Shown here piece after piece: positions 34,550 through 43,324 of a stretch of 64,000 nucleotides of DNA. Under the pieces are notes generated by a model. That model had not been told where the DNA came from, searched no databases, and saw nothing but the letters and a program-made list of their open reading frames with translations. Made by a program: the position numbers and the translations under genes. The stretch lies in assembly GCF_900105175.1 (NCBI RefSeq), contig NZ_LT629771.1, positions 3,348,001 to 3,412,000 of the forward strand. The letters run 5' to 3'. Positions within the stretch are counted from its first letter, which is position 1. Each line of letters opens with the position of its first letter. The stretch comes from Jiangella sp. DSM 45060. Its GTDB lineage: Bacteria > Actinomycetota > Actinomycetes > Jiangellales > Jiangellaceae.

Positions 34550-34978
34550 TCAGGCCCGGCCGACGACGATGGCCGACGGGCCCTGGTCGGCCGTGCGGGC
34601 CACGACGGACAGGAACTCCGTCCGGTTGGTGACGATCTTGGCCAGGCGAGTGGTGTAGTCGACGCCGACCGCCCAGCGGTACTCGCCGACGCCGTAGCCG
34701 ATGAGGATCTCGCTGCCACGCGGGCGCATCACGAGCGTGCCCGGGTAGATCGACGTGACCGGGTTCTCCAGCTCGGCGACCTCGCGCAGCGGGCCCTCGC
34801 CCGGGTGCAGCACGCCAACGTCGCCGGACCACTTGGCCGAGATCAGCCTGCGCTCGATCGGCTCGGCCAGCATCTCCCACAGCGCACCGGTCGCCTTCGG
34901 CGCGTTCGCCTCCAGCAGCAGCGCCTCGGCGGTCACGCCGCCGGACTCGAGCCGGATCCGCTTCTGCGTCATCGTCAC
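34550..34978 (-). CDS. DUF3830 family protein (cyclophilin-like fold), copy 3
   Basis: A 142-residue protein whose core, PVTSIYPGTLVMRPRGSEILIGYG followed by WAVG, matches DUF3830, a family with a cyclophilin-like beta-barrel and no assigned function. RIRLESGGVTAEALLLE gives the first strands and KATGALWEMLAEP the helix. It overlaps the upstream paralogue by four bases. It is the most downstream of three tandem copies, closest to the F420 oxidoreductase. No catalytic residues can be named. Confidence 0.75.
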   Translation of the reverse strand: MTMTQKRIRLESGGVTAEALLLEANAPKATGALWEMLAEPIERRLISAKWSGDVGVLHPGEGPLREVAELENPVTSIYPGTLVMRPRGSEILIGYGVGEYRWAVGVDYTTRLAKIVTNRTEFLSVVARTADQGPSAIVVGRA

Positions 34979-35385
34979 TCCCCCTGCTCGATCAGCACGT
35001 CCAGCGCTCCACGGTCGCGGGTGTCCTGGAGCTTCCCCGCGAGCCCGGCGGCGTTCTCGACGACGTCGCCCAGGTAGGTCACCCAGTGGGTGCCGGTGTT
35101 GCTGCGCGCCTGGCCCTGGCCGTAGGCGAACACCAGGTAGCCGCGGACGGGGTCGTAGGCGACCATGCCCGGGTAGTACATGGAGACCTGGCCCTCGATG
35201 CCGGCCGTCTCGTCGCGCAGGGCGGCGTCGTGCACGACGGCGCAGTTGCCGCTGCGGCTGGCGTGCACGACCCGGGCCCGCAGGGGCAGCGTGGCCAGGA
35301 CCGCGGCCACGCCGTTCGGCGCGGCGGCGTCCTTCAGCTCTGCGACGGCGGTGACGCCGTCGACGGTGATGCGCAGCTTCGTCAC
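34975..35385 (-). CDS. DUF3830 family protein, copy 2
   Basis: A 136-residue paralogue of its neighbours: LRITVDGVTAVAELKD, then GVAAVLATLPLRARVVHASRSGN, then SMYYPGMVAYDPVRGYLVFAYG in place of the IYPGT core. It is the most diverged copy; the conserved YPGT becomes YPGM. GTG at 35385 overlaps the upstream stop as GTGA and its own stop overlaps the next start. Stoichiometric co-expression of all three copies is implied. Confidence 0.75.
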   Translation of the reverse strand: MTKLRITVDGVTAVAELKDAAAPNGVAAVLATLPLRARVVHASRSGNCAVVHDAALRDETAGIEGQVSMYYPGMVAYDPVRGYLVFAYGQGQARSNTGTHWVTYLGDVVENAAGLAGKLQDTRDRGALDVLIEQGE

Positions 35386-35816
35386 GACTCGTCCTCCGCT
35401 CGGGTGATCGACACCTCGGTGGAACCGCCCTGCCAGGTGCCGCCGAAGGCGGCCAGCAGGTCGGCGCCGTCGCCGTCCAGCTCGGCCACCGGCGTGGCGT
35501 AGGTGCGGCCCACCGGGCCGCGCGACTCGGCGACGCCGTACGACATGAACAGTTCGGCGACGCCCCGCGGGTTCGGCCGCACCACGATGGTGCCCGGGTA
35601 GATCGACGTCACCGGCAGCTCGATGTCGTCGAGGGCGGCGATCGGCTGGTTCGGTGTCTTCACCCACACCGCCGACCCGGCCCACCGGGCATGCGTGATG
35701 GTGCCCTCGATCGGCAGCGACTCCCAGAAGGCGTCGGCCGTCTTCGGCGCGTCCTCGAGCAGGGTGTAGCGCGCCGTGGCGTCGCCCACCCGGACTTCGA
35801 TCCTCTTCATTCCCAT
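35382..35816 (-). CDS. DUF3830 family protein, copy 1
   Basis: A 144-residue DUF3830 protein: IEVRVGDATARYTLLEDAPKTADAFWESLPI, HARWAGSAVWV, then PVTSIYPGTIVVRPNPRGVAELFMSYG and GPVGRTYATPV. It shares with copy 3 the VTSIYPGT core. It follows the LLM oxidoreductase gene by 36 bases. An ATG two codons in (MKRIEV) is an equally good start. The three copies may form a heteromeric barrel assembly; this is inference. Confidence 0.75.
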   Translation of the reverse strand: MGMKRIEVRVGDATARYTLLEDAPKTADAFWESLPIEGTITHARWAGSAVWVKTPNQPIAALDDIELPVTSIYPGTIVVRPNPRGVAELFMSYGVAESRGPVGRTYATPVAELDGDGADLLAAFGGTWQGGSTEVSITRAEDES

Positions 35817-35852
35817 CCCATCGGTCGTCTCGATGCGTGTGTGCCGGAGGCG

Positions 35853-36836
35853 TTACGCGAACTGCGCGATGACCTCCTTCCCGAGCAGCTGGATCTGCTC
35901 GAGCACCTGCTCGGGGGTGTTCCCGCTCGGGATGAGCCCGACGTGGCGCATGCCGGCCTCCTCGTACTCGCGCAGCCGCGCGACGACGTCGTCCGGCGAC
36001 CCGACGATGTACGACGTCTCGGCGGACCGGCCGCGCGCCGCACCCAGGCCGCGGGCCAGCGAGTTCTCCCACCGCTCCTGCGCCTGTGCGCGGGTCGGCG
36101 CGACGAGCACGTCGAACTGCAGGCTGACCTCGATCTCGTCCGGGTCGCGATCGACCTGCGCGCACGCGGCGTGCAGCGCCTGGATCCGCTCGGTCAGCTG
36201 CTCCGGCGTGATGTGCATGTGGATCCAGCCGGCGCCCCACCGGGCGGTGCGGCGCAGCATCTCGTCGCCGGCGCCGGTCATGTACAGCGGGAACGGGCGC
36301 TGCACCGGCTTCGGGAAGACCTCCGCGCCCTGAACGCTGAAGTACTCGCCGTCGTGGTCGACGACCTGGTCGGTGAGCAGCTTCTCCAGCAGCTCCAGCG
36401 ACTCCTCCAGCCAGCGCCCGCGGTTGATCGACGAGCTGAACCGGCCGCGCAGGCGGTCGAGCTCGGTGCGCTTCCCGCCGAGCCCGAGACCGAGCGCGTA
36501 CCGCCCGCCGGACAGCACGTCGAGCGTGGCCACCTGCTTGGCCAGCAGGATCGGGTCGCGCAGCGGCACCGTGACGGCCGACGTGACGAACCGGATCCGC
36601 TCGGTGCGAGCGGCCAGGAACGCCAGCGTCGTCTGTGCCTCGAAGAAGTTCGGCGTCGCGCGGGCCCGGCCCGCCAACGCCTCGTCGAAGGTGGACTGCA
36701 GGTCGTTGGCCCAGAGCGAGTCGAACCCGCTCGCCTCCGCCGTCACCGCGATGTCGGTGAGCACCTCGGGCGTCGTGAACCCGGGCGGATAGACCTTCCC
36801 TTCGCGACAGTTCGGTATGGCTGCTCCGAAACGCAT
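35853..36836 (-). CDS. LLM-class flavin-dependent oxidoreductase
   Basis: A 327-residue luciferase-like monooxygenase-fold protein: MRFGAAIPNCREGKVYPPG, ASGFDSLWANDLQ, IRFVTSAVTVPLRDPILLAKQVATLDVLSGGRYALGLGLG. FMN or F420 could be the cofactor. It is the first gene of the enzyme operon that runs to the TcuA-like gene, with a GCATAC-type operator 27-42 bases upstream of its ATG. Monooxygenation or dehydrogenation of the imported substrate would make it the entry step of the pathway. Confidence 0.88.
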   Translation of the reverse strand: MRFGAAIPNCREGKVYPPGFTTPEVLTDIAVTAEASGFDSLWANDLQSTFDEALAGRARATPNFFEAQTTLAFLAARTERIRFVTSAVTVPLRDPILLAKQVATLDVLSGGRYALGLGLGGKRTELDRLRGRFSSSINRGRWLEESLELLEKLLTDQVVDHDGEYFSVQGAEVFPKPVQRPFPLYMTGAGDEMLRRTARWGAGWIHMHITPEQLTERIQALHAACAQVDRDPDEIEVSLQFDVLVAPTRAQAQERWENSLARGLGAARGRSAETSYIVGSPDDVVARLREYEEAGMRHVGLIPSGNTPEQVLEQIQLLGKEVIAQFA

Positions 36837-36862
36837 GCGCTCGAACCTCCGTGTCTACGATT

Positions 36863-36878
36863 GCATCCCAACGTATAC
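36863..36878. promoter_or_regulatory. GntR-type operator candidate, site 1
   Basis: GCATCCCAACGTATAC resembles GCATACCGAAGTATGC at 43281 and GCATACCGGCGTACAC at 44176. It lies between the GntR regulator gene and the LLM oxidoreductase, 27 bases from the latter's start, where a repressor would cover the promoter of the enzyme operon. Confidence 0.6.
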
Positions 36879-36923
36879 CGTCGCGCGCAACGACGTCCAT
36901 ACCCGCCGGGCGCGCGCGACGCC

Positions 36924-37601
36924 CTAGCTCAGATCGGTCTCCCAGAGCTTCAGCCTGATGTCCCGGGCAGCGGTGAAGTGCTGCCCCGCCAGCTCGGCGG
37001 CGAGCTCGCCGTTGCGTGCCTCGATGGCGTCGACCAGCTGCTCGTGCTCGCGGTTGGACGTCTCCCACCGGCCCGGGTAGGCCAGCGTCGTCGCCGGGTA
37101 CCGGCCCAGGTGCATGCTCAGCCGCCCGAGCAGGTCGATCAGCGAGCCGTTGTGGCTGGCCCGCCAGACCAGGCGATGGAAGTCGGCGTTGATCGCCGCC
37201 TTGGTGGTGGCGTCGGCATCGGCGAGCGTGGCCATGCGCGGGATCATCCGGCGCATCAGCAGCAGGTCGTTCTGGTTGCGGCGGTCGGCGGCGAACCGGG
37301 CCGCCGTGGCCTCCAGCACGATGCGCGTCTCGTAGATGTCGAGGATCTCCTCGGGGCTGCTCTCGCGCACCACCAGGCCGCGGTCGCCGCGGCGGATCAG
37401 CCCGTCCTGCTCCAGGCGGGTCAGCGCCTCGCGCACCGGCGTACGGCTGACCTGGCACCACTCGGCCAGCGTGGCCTCGACGAGCGGCTGCCCCGGCTCC
37501 AGCTCACCGGACAGGATGGCCTGCCGGATCTTCTCGTACGGGTTCGGCCGGCGGTCCGGTGGCGGGAATCGTCGCTGATCGTCGCTGGGGGCCGTGACCA
37601 T
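36924..37601 (-). CDS. GntR-family regulator, FadR (FCD) subgroup
   Basis: A 225-residue regulator. The winged HTH (PYEKIRQAILSGELEPGQPL, then VSRTPVREALTRLEQDGLI) is followed by an all-helical FCD effector domain with metal-ligand candidates (INADFHRLVWRASHN, TSNREHEQLVDAI). It is the last gene of the transporter unit, 53 bases after the binding-protein gene. Three similar inverted repeats with GCAT/GTAT half-sites in front of the three neighbouring transcription units are its likely operators. The effector is probably a carboxylate, since FCD domains bind organic acids through a metal. Confidence 0.9.
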   Translation of the reverse strand: MVTAPSDDQRRFPPPDRRPNPYEKIRQAILSGELEPGQPLVEATLAEWCQVSRTPVREALTRLEQDGLIRRGDRGLVVRESSPEEILDIYETRIVLEATAARFAADRRNQNDLLLMRRMIPRMATLADADATTKAAINADFHRLVWRASHNGSLIDLLGRLSMHLGRYPATTLAYPGRWETSNREHEQLVDAIEARNGELAAELAGQHFTAARDIRLKLWETDLS

Positions 37602-37654
37602 CGGTGCGCCTTTCTCAGGATGAGCATTCGAGAGTAGCCGATCTTGCCTGCTCG

Positions 37655-39259
37655 TCACGGTTCCAACGCGCTCCAGGTGAGGTCGCCGGAGAGCGCCCCC
37701 GACAGGAACTCGTCGATGCCGCCGAAGCTCGAACGGATGGCGTCGGGCTGATCGGCTTGGAGCAGCGTGAGCGCCGGCAGGTCCGCGGCGATGATCTCCT
37801 GGGCCTGGCCGTAGATCTCGGCCCGCGCGGCCTGGTCCTGCGTGCGTGCGGCCTCGGCGAAGAGCGCGTCCAGTTCCTCGTTGCAGTAGCCGGTCGGGTT
37901 GTTGAACGCCAGCTTGTTCGGGTTGCACTTGTAGACCCTCCCGATCCCGAACTCCGGGTCCGGGCGCGTGTCCAGCGAGAGCAGGTTGGTGCCGAAGTCC
38001 TGCTGGACGAAGAGCGCGTCGCTGTTCACCGTCGCCTCGTCCTGCGTGGGTTCGGTCTCCACCCCGATGGCCCGCCAGTTGTCCGCGATGATCGCGGCCA
38101 GCGCCTGCGTGTACGGCTGCGTCGCCACGTAGCGGAGCCTGACGCTGAACCGGGTGCCGTCGCCCTGCTCGGGGTACCCCGCCTCGTCCAGCAGAGCGGC
38201 GGCCGCGTCGGGGTCGTAGGCGAAGGCGTCGAGGTAGTCGATGCCGGTGTCGGTCGCCCAGAGCCCCGTCGGGAACGACCCGGCCGCCGGCTCGGTGAAG
38301 TCCGGGTCGGCCGACTTCGACATCAGCTCGCGGTCCAGCGCCATGAACAGCGCCTTGCGCACCTCGGGGTCGTCCAGCGGCTCCTCGTTCTGGTTGAGCC
38401 ACATCGTCATGAACGTCGCCGACACCCGGCCGTTCTGCAGCGTGATCTCGTCGTTGCCCTCGAGGGCCTTGACGATGGTGTCGTCGACGTCGAACTTGTT
38501 GATGTAGTCGATCTCCCCGTTGACCAGGGCGTTGGCGCGCGAGTTGCTGTCCGGGATCACCTTGTAGATCAGCCGGTCGACGGCCGGTGCGCCGTCCCAG
38601 TAGTCCGGGTTGGCGGTCAGCGTGATGGTGTCGCCGCTCCAGCTGTCGAAGACGAATGGGCCGGTGCCCACCGGTGCGCGGTTGTTCGGGTTGGTCAGCA
38701 GGTCGGTGCCGGCGTAGATGTGCTCGGGCTGGATGCTGAAGTCCTGCGGGCCCAGCGCCAGCAGCAGCGGCGCCAGCGGCTGCTTCAGCGTGACGACGAC
38801 GGTCGCCTCGTCGGGTGCCTCGACCGAGGCGATGGTGCTGGTCAGCACGGCTCCGGTCGGCGACAGCGGCAGCACCTCCTGGAAGCTGAAGAGGACGTCG
38901 GCCGAGCTGAACGGCTCGCCGTCGTGCCAGGTGACGCCTTGGCGGAGGTGGAAGGTGTAGGTCAGGCCGTCGTCGGAGATGTCCCAGCTCTCCGCCAGCG
39001 CCGGCACGACGTCCTTGTCCTTCGTCGTGCGCACCAGGCCCTCGGCGACGGCCAGGCCGACCGTGGCCGTGAGGGCGTCGGAGGTGAAGCTGCGCACCAG
39101 CATCTCCGGCTGGCTGGCGAGCCCCGTGACGAACGTGGTCTCACCGCCGCCGTCGCCGCCGGTGGACTCGGTGCCGGAGCCGCCGCAGGAGGCCAGGAGG
39201 AGCGCCGCGGCCGCGATGGCCGGCACGATGCCGGCCCGTCGCGCGAACGTGATGGTCAT
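37655..39259 (-). CDS. Family 5 solute-binding lipoprotein of a peptide/nickel-type ABC importer
   Basis: A 534-residue secreted lipoprotein: a hydrophobic signal with lipobox LLASC (Cys near residue 25), a Gly/Ser-rich linker, then the family-5 signature LTYTFHLRQGVTWHDGEPFSSADV and NPDYWDGAP. Such proteins capture oligopeptides, opines or other amphiphilic carboxylates and pass them to DppBC-type permeases. Its ATG overlaps the ATPase stop as ATGA, so the binding protein is translated last in the transporter block, before the GntR gene. Confidence 0.92.
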   Translation of the reverse strand: MTITFARRAGIVPAIAAAALLLASCGGSGTESTGGDGGGETTFVTGLASQPEMLVRSFTSDALTATVGLAVAEGLVRTTKDKDVVPALAESWDISDDGLTYTFHLRQGVTWHDGEPFSSADVLFSFQEVLPLSPTGAVLTSTIASVEAPDEATVVVTLKQPLAPLLLALGPQDFSIQPEHIYAGTDLLTNPNNRAPVGTGPFVFDSWSGDTITLTANPDYWDGAPAVDRLIYKVIPDSNSRANALVNGEIDYINKFDVDDTIVKALEGNDEITLQNGRVSATFMTMWLNQNEEPLDDPEVRKALFMALDRELMSKSADPDFTEPAAGSFPTGLWATDTGIDYLDAFAYDPDAAAALLDEAGYPEQGDGTRFSVRLRYVATQPYTQALAAIIADNWRAIGVETEPTQDEATVNSDALFVQQDFGTNLLSLDTRPDPEFGIGRVYKCNPNKLAFNNPTGYCNEELDALFAEAARTQDQAARAEIYGQAQEIIAADLPALTLLQADQPDAIRSSFGGIDEFLSGALSGDLTWSALEP

Positions 39260-40305
39260 GATCTGTCGCTTTCTGCCGCACCGACGGTGCGGCGGTCATG
39301 GGCCGGCGGCGGGACCGCCGGCTCGGACAGCAGATGACACGCCGCCAGTCCGTGATCCGGAACGGGCAGCAGCGGGGGGTCGACCGTCGCGCAGACGTCC
39401 ATGGCGGACGGGCAGCGCGGGTGGAACCGGCAGCCGCTCGGCGGGGAGAGCGCTGACGGCGGGTCACCGGAGAGGGTGCGCCGGGACGGTGTGGAGCCGC
39501 CCCGCCGGATGCGCGGGGTGGCGGCGAGCAGGGCCTGGGTGTACGGGTGCCGGGGCGACTGGAAGACCCGCTCCGTCGGCCCCTGCTCGACGATGCGGCC
39601 GAGGTACATGACCGCGACGTCCTGGGCGGTCGACGCGACCACCGACAGGTCATGGGTGATCAGCAGGACGCTGATGCCGCGTTCGGCCCGGATGTCGGCG
39701 AGCAGGTTGAGGATCTGGCCGCGGATGGACACGTCCAGCGCGGAGACCGGCTCGTCGGCGATGATCACGTCGGGCTCGACCGCCAGCGCGCGGGCGATGC
39801 CGACCCGCTGCAGCTGCCCGCCGCTGAGCTCGTGCGGGCGGCGGGCCAGGAACTGGCGTCCCGGCTGCAGGCCCACCTGGTCGAGCAGGCGGACCACGTC
39901 GTCCTGGGCCGACGCGCGCGACGTTCGGCTGTACAGCGCCATCGCGCTGTGCAGCGTCTCGAAGACGGTCTTGCGGGGGTTGAGCGCCGAGCCGGGGTCC
40001 TGGAAGACCGCCTGCACCTTCGGCCGGAACGCCCGCCGGTAGTCGCGGCGGCTGAGCTGGTCGATCGGCCGGCCATGCAGGGCCACCGTGCCGGTGTCGG
40101 GCCGCAGCAGGCCGAGCGCCATCCGGGCGGTGGTGCTCTTGCCGCACCCGCTCTCCCCCACCAGCCCCAGCATCCGGGCACGGTGCAGCTGCAGGTCGAC
40201 GCCGTCGACAGCGAGGGCCTGGCCGGGTCCGCGGGACAGGACGCCGCGGCGGACGCCGTAGCGCTTGCTCACGCCGGACAGGCTGAGCACGGGTTCTCCG
40301 GTCAC
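39256..40305 (-). CDS. Oligopeptide-type ABC transporter ATPase (DppF/OppF-like)
   Basis: A 349-residue ATPase: Walker [12 protein letters not shown]-loop AVFQDPGSALNPR, signature LSGGQLQR, Walker B VIIADEPVSALD, switch His in LLITHDL, and the C-terminal oligo_HPY segment HPYTQALLAATP. GCRFHPRCPSAMDVC carries the Cys residues of an oligopeptide-ATPase Fe-S cluster or metal site. GTG at 40305 overlaps the DppD-type stop as GTGA. The C-terminus is about 25 residues longer than usual and Pro/Ala-rich. Confidence 0.95.
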   Translation of the reverse strand: MTGEPVLSLSGVSKRYGVRRGVLSRGPGQALAVDGVDLQLHRARMLGLVGESGCGKSTTARMALGLLRPDTGTVALHGRPIDQLSRRDYRRAFRPKVQAVFQDPGSALNPRKTVFETLHSAMALYSRTSRASAQDDVVRLLDQVGLQPGRQFLARRPHELSGGQLQRVGIARALAVEPDVIIADEPVSALDVSIRGQILNLLADIRAERGISVLLITHDLSVVASTAQDVAVMYLGRIVEQGPTERVFQSPRHPYTQALLAATPRIRRGGSTPSRRTLSGDPPSALSPPSGCRFHPRCPSAMDVCATVDPPLLPVPDHGLAACHLLSEPAVPPPAHDRRTVGAAESDRS

Positions 40306-41279
40306 GACGCCTCCCCCGCGGTGTCGGCGAGCAGCCAGCAGCGTGCGGTCCGGTCCCGGTCGAGCCGCACGACCGGAGGGTCGGCGGCGCACCGGTCGTG
40401 GGCGGCGGGACACCGCGACCGGAACCGGCAGCCCGTCGTGATGCTGCCCGGCGGCGGGACCACGCCGGGGATGGTGCGCACCCGCTGCTCGACCGGCTCG
40501 TCGACGTCGAGCACGCACGCGAGCAGCCCCTGCGTGTAGGGGTGGCCGGGGTCGTCGAAGACGGCGTCGACGGGGCCCGACTCCACGATCTGCCCGGCGT
40601 ACATGACGTACACGAACTCGCAGGTCTCCGAGACCACGCCGAGATCGTGCGTCACCACCAGCAGCGCCATGCCGCGCTCGCGCACCACGTCGGTGATGGT
40701 GTCGAGGATCTGCGCCTGCACCGTGACGTCGAGCGCCGTCGTCGGCTCGTCGGCCACCAGCAGCTCGGGGTCGCCGGCCAGGGCGATCGCGATCAGCACC
40801 CGCTGGCGCATGCCGCCACTGAGCTCGTGCGGGTAGCGCCGGCGGAACGCGCGCGAGCTGTCCAGCCCGACGGAGCGGAACAGCGCCGTCACCTGGGTCT
40901 CTCGCTCGCGCCGGTCCTTGGCGGCGAGCACCTCCTCGACCTGCGCCCCGACCGTCATCGTGGGGTTCAGCCGGGCCAGCGCGTCCTGGAAGACCATCGC
41001 GATGCGCCGGCCGCGGTAGTCGCGCAACCCGCGGTCGTCCAGCTGCGCGAGGTCGACCCCGTCGTAGCTCGCCTCGCCGCTGACACCGTCCAGCACCGAC
41101 GGCGGGATGAACCGCAGGATGCCGCGCAGCGTCATCGACTTGCCGCAGCCGCTCTCCCCCACCAGCGCCACGCGCTGCGACGGCCGCACCTCGATGCTCA
41201 CCTCGTCGACCGGCCGGATCACCCCGGCCGGGGTCTTCAACGCGACCGAGAAGTCGCGGACCGCAAGTCCTGTGCTCAT
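40302..41279 (-). CDS. Oligopeptide-type ABC transporter ATPase (DppD/OppD-like)
   Basis: A 325-residue ATPase with Walker [27 protein letters not shown] (Q-loop), signature LSGGMRQR, Walker [22 protein letters not shown] and the [11 protein letters not shown] tail, followed by [14 protein letters not shown] with paired Cys. It works as a heterodimer with the DppF-type protein encoded next. A gap of 24 bases separates it from the permease gene upstream. Confidence 0.95.
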   Translation of the reverse strand: MSTGLAVRDFSVALKTPAGVIRPVDEVSIEVRPSQRVALVGESGCGKSMTLRGILRFIPPSVLDGVSGEASYDGVDLAQLDDRGLRDYRGRRIAMVFQDALARLNPTMTVGAQVEEVLAAKDRRERETQVTALFRSVGLDSSRAFRRRYPHELSGGMRQRVLIAIALAGDPELLVADEPTTALDVTVQAQILDTITDVVRERGMALLVVTHDLGVVSETCEFVYVMYAGQIVESGPVDAVFDDPGHPYTQGLLACVLDVDEPVEQRVRTIPGVVPPPGSITTGCRFRSRCPAAHDRCAADPPVVRLDRDRTARCWLLADTAGEAS

Positions 41280-41303
41280 CGCCGGCTCCGTCTCGTCGAA
41301 GGG

Positions 41304-42221
41304 TCAGAGGTGGCTGCTCGTCGGCCGCAGCGCGCGGTTGAGTCCGTCACCGACGAAGTTGGCGGCGAGCACGACGAGGAAGATCACGACGCCGGCCGGA
41401 ACGCTCATCCACCACGCGGAGAGGTCGCGCTGGGCCTGCTGGAGGATGTCGCCCCAGCTGAGGTTGGTCGGGTCGCCAAGACCGAGGAATGCCAGCCCGG
41501 CCTGCAGCAGGATCGCGCTGCCGAGGTCGATGGTCGCCTGCACGATCAGCGGCGGCAGCGCGTTGGGCAGGACGTCGGACATGATGATCCGCCGGTTCGA
41601 ATGGCCCACCGTCCGCGCGGCCGCCACCATGTCCGTCGTCATGATCCGCAGCACCTCGCCGCGCACCAGCCTGGCCATCTGCGGCCACAGCGCCATCACC
41701 AGGGCGGCGCAGATGTAGGCGAGGTTCGCGCCGAGCACGGCGACGATGATCAGCGCCAGCGCGAAGCTCGGGATCACCTGGAAGACCTCGGCGATGCGCA
41801 TGAGCACGGCGTCGACCCGCCCGCCGTAGAACCCGGCGACGGCGCCGACCAGCGAGCCGATCACCAGCGTGCCCAGCCCGGTCACCAGCGCGACGATCAG
41901 TGACACGCGGCCGCCGTGGATGATCTGGGAGAGGATGTCGCGGCCGACGGTGTCGGTGCCCAGCAGGTGCTCGCCGCTCGGCGGCTGGAGCAGCGACTGC
42001 GAGACCGCCTGCGGGTCGTACGGCGCGATCCAGTCGGCGCCGATGGCCACCAGCGCGACCACGGCCAGGACGACGAGTCCGGCGACGGCCGGCGGGTGAC
42101 CGAGGAAACGGCGCAGCGCCTGACGTCCGCCCGGAGCCGGCGGACGGCGCCGGCCCGGCCGCCACCGCCGGCCAGGGGGTGTCACGCCCGGCGGCGTGGC
42201 GGGCACCAGTTCGACGTTCAT
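41304..42221 (-). CDS. Peptide-type ABC transporter permease (DppC/OppC-like)
   Basis: A 305-residue permease with about six transmembrane segments. After a Pro/Arg-rich cytoplasmic N-terminus comes the OppC N-terminal signature (YDPQAVSQSLLQPPSGEHLLGTDTVGRDILSQII). The EAA loop is MVAAARTVGHSNRRIIMSDVLPN. It pairs with the DppB-type permease whose stop overlaps its ATG as ATGA. The complete B-C-D-F-A set makes a self-sufficient importer. Confidence 0.94.
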   Translation of the reverse strand: MNVELVPATPPGVTPPGRRWRPGRRRPPAPGGRQALRRFLGHPPAVAGLVVLAVVALVAIGADWIAPYDPQAVSQSLLQPPSGEHLLGTDTVGRDILSQIIHGGRVSLIVALVTGLGTLVIGSLVGAVAGFYGGRVDAVLMRIAEVFQVIPSFALALIIVAVLGANLAYICAALVMALWPQMARLVRGEVLRIMTTDMVAAARTVGHSNRRIIMSDVLPNALPPLIVQATIDLGSAILLQAGLAFLGLGDPTNLSWGDILQQAQRDLSAWWMSVPAGVVIFLVVLAANFVGDGLNRALRPTSSHL

Positions 42222-43204
42222 GCGCGACCTCCCGCGCCGGCGCCGACCCGGATCCGCGGGTCGACGAGGCCGTAGACCAGATCGGTGACGAGGTTCACCA
42301 CGACGACCGCGACCGCGATCAGCAGGACGACGCCGATGGTCACCGCGTTGTCGCGGTTGCGGATCGACTCGTAGAGCAGCTGGCCCATGCCCGGCCAGCC
42401 GAACACGGTCTCGACCAGCACCGAGCCGGCCAGGATGAAGCCGAAGTTGTAGCCGATGACGGTGACGGCCGGCAGCAGCGAGTTGCGCACCACGTGCCGG
42501 CGGATGATCGTCGCCCGGCTGAAGCCCTTGGCCCGGGCGGTCTCCACGTACGGCAGCGTCAGCACGTCGTGCACGCTGGTCCGCACGATGCGCGCCACGA
42601 CGCCGATCTCCCGCATCGCCAGCACCAGGGCGGGCAGCAACAGGTGCGTCAGCAGGTCCGGCAGCCGGTCCAGGCCCTCGGCGGTCGACCGCGTCGAGTA
42701 CATGCCCTGCGACGGCAGCACCGACAGCTTGATCGCGAACACCAGCACCAGCATCTGGCCGAGCCAGAACATCGGGATCGAGAGCGAGCCGACGGCGACG
42801 CCGGTGACCAGGTGGTCGAGTGCGCGGGAGCGCGAGACGCCGGCCCAGACGCCGACCGCCACGCCGACGATGGCGGCGAACGTCATCGCGGTGACGGTGA
42901 GGATGAGCGTGTTGCCGAGCCGGTCGGCGATGAGGTCGGCCACCGGGACCCGGCCGGCCAGCGACTCGCCGAGGTTCAGCGTGAACACCTGCTGCAGGTA
43001 CTCCCAGTAGCGCACCAGCAGCGGCTGGTCCAGGCCGTAGGCCTCCGTGACCTGGGCGATGTACTCCGGCGTGGCCGGGTAGTCGCCGATGAGCGCCTGG
43101 ATGGGGTCTCCGGGCGCGAGCTGGAGCAGGAAGAACATCAGCGTCACGACGCCGAAGAGCAGCGGGATCGCGTGCAGGAGCCGGCGTGCGGTGAAGCGGA
43201 GCAT
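42218..43204 (-). CDS. Peptide-type ABC transporter permease (DppB/OppB-like)
   Basis: A 328-residue permease beginning MLRFTARRLLHAIPLLFGVVTLMFFLLQLAPGDP, the standard DppB opening. It has about six membrane segments and the EAA loop YVETARAKGFSRATIIRRHVVRNSLLP. ATG at 43204 is preferred over in-frame codons further upstream because it follows GAGGTG and gives the family's normal N-terminus. It heads the transporter unit, with the perfect GCATAC-GTATGC repeat 77 bases upstream. Confidence 0.94.
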   Translation of the reverse strand: MLRFTARRLLHAIPLLFGVVTLMFFLLQLAPGDPIQALIGDYPATPEYIAQVTEAYGLDQPLLVRYWEYLQQVFTLNLGESLAGRVPVADLIADRLGNTLILTVTAMTFAAIVGVAVGVWAGVSRSRALDHLVTGVAVGSLSIPMFWLGQMLVLVFAIKLSVLPSQGMYSTRSTAEGLDRLPDLLTHLLLPALVLAMREIGVVARIVRTSVHDVLTLPYVETARAKGFSRATIIRRHVVRNSLLPAVTVIGYNFGFILAGSVLVETVFGWPGMGQLLYESIRNRDNAVTIGVVLLIAVAVVVVNLVTDLVYGLVDPRIRVGAGAGGRA

Positions 43205-43280
43205 GAACACCTCGCTCTCGCCTGACGGTGGGGATCCCGGCCAGCGAGCGCGTCCTCGCCGCGCCGCTCCGTAGACCATT

Positions 43281-43296
43281 GCATACCGAAGTATGC
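43281..43296. promoter_or_regulatory. GntR-type operator candidate, site 2 (perfect inverted repeat)
   Basis: GCATACCGAAGTATGC is a perfect 6-bp inverted repeat with a CGAA spacer, in the 120-bp gap between the dehydrogenase stop and the first permease gene. It is the best of three related sites (36863, 43281, 44176). Confidence 0.65.
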
Positions 43297-43324
43297 GGCA
43301 GCGTACGGCTGCTGCGCTGACGCG

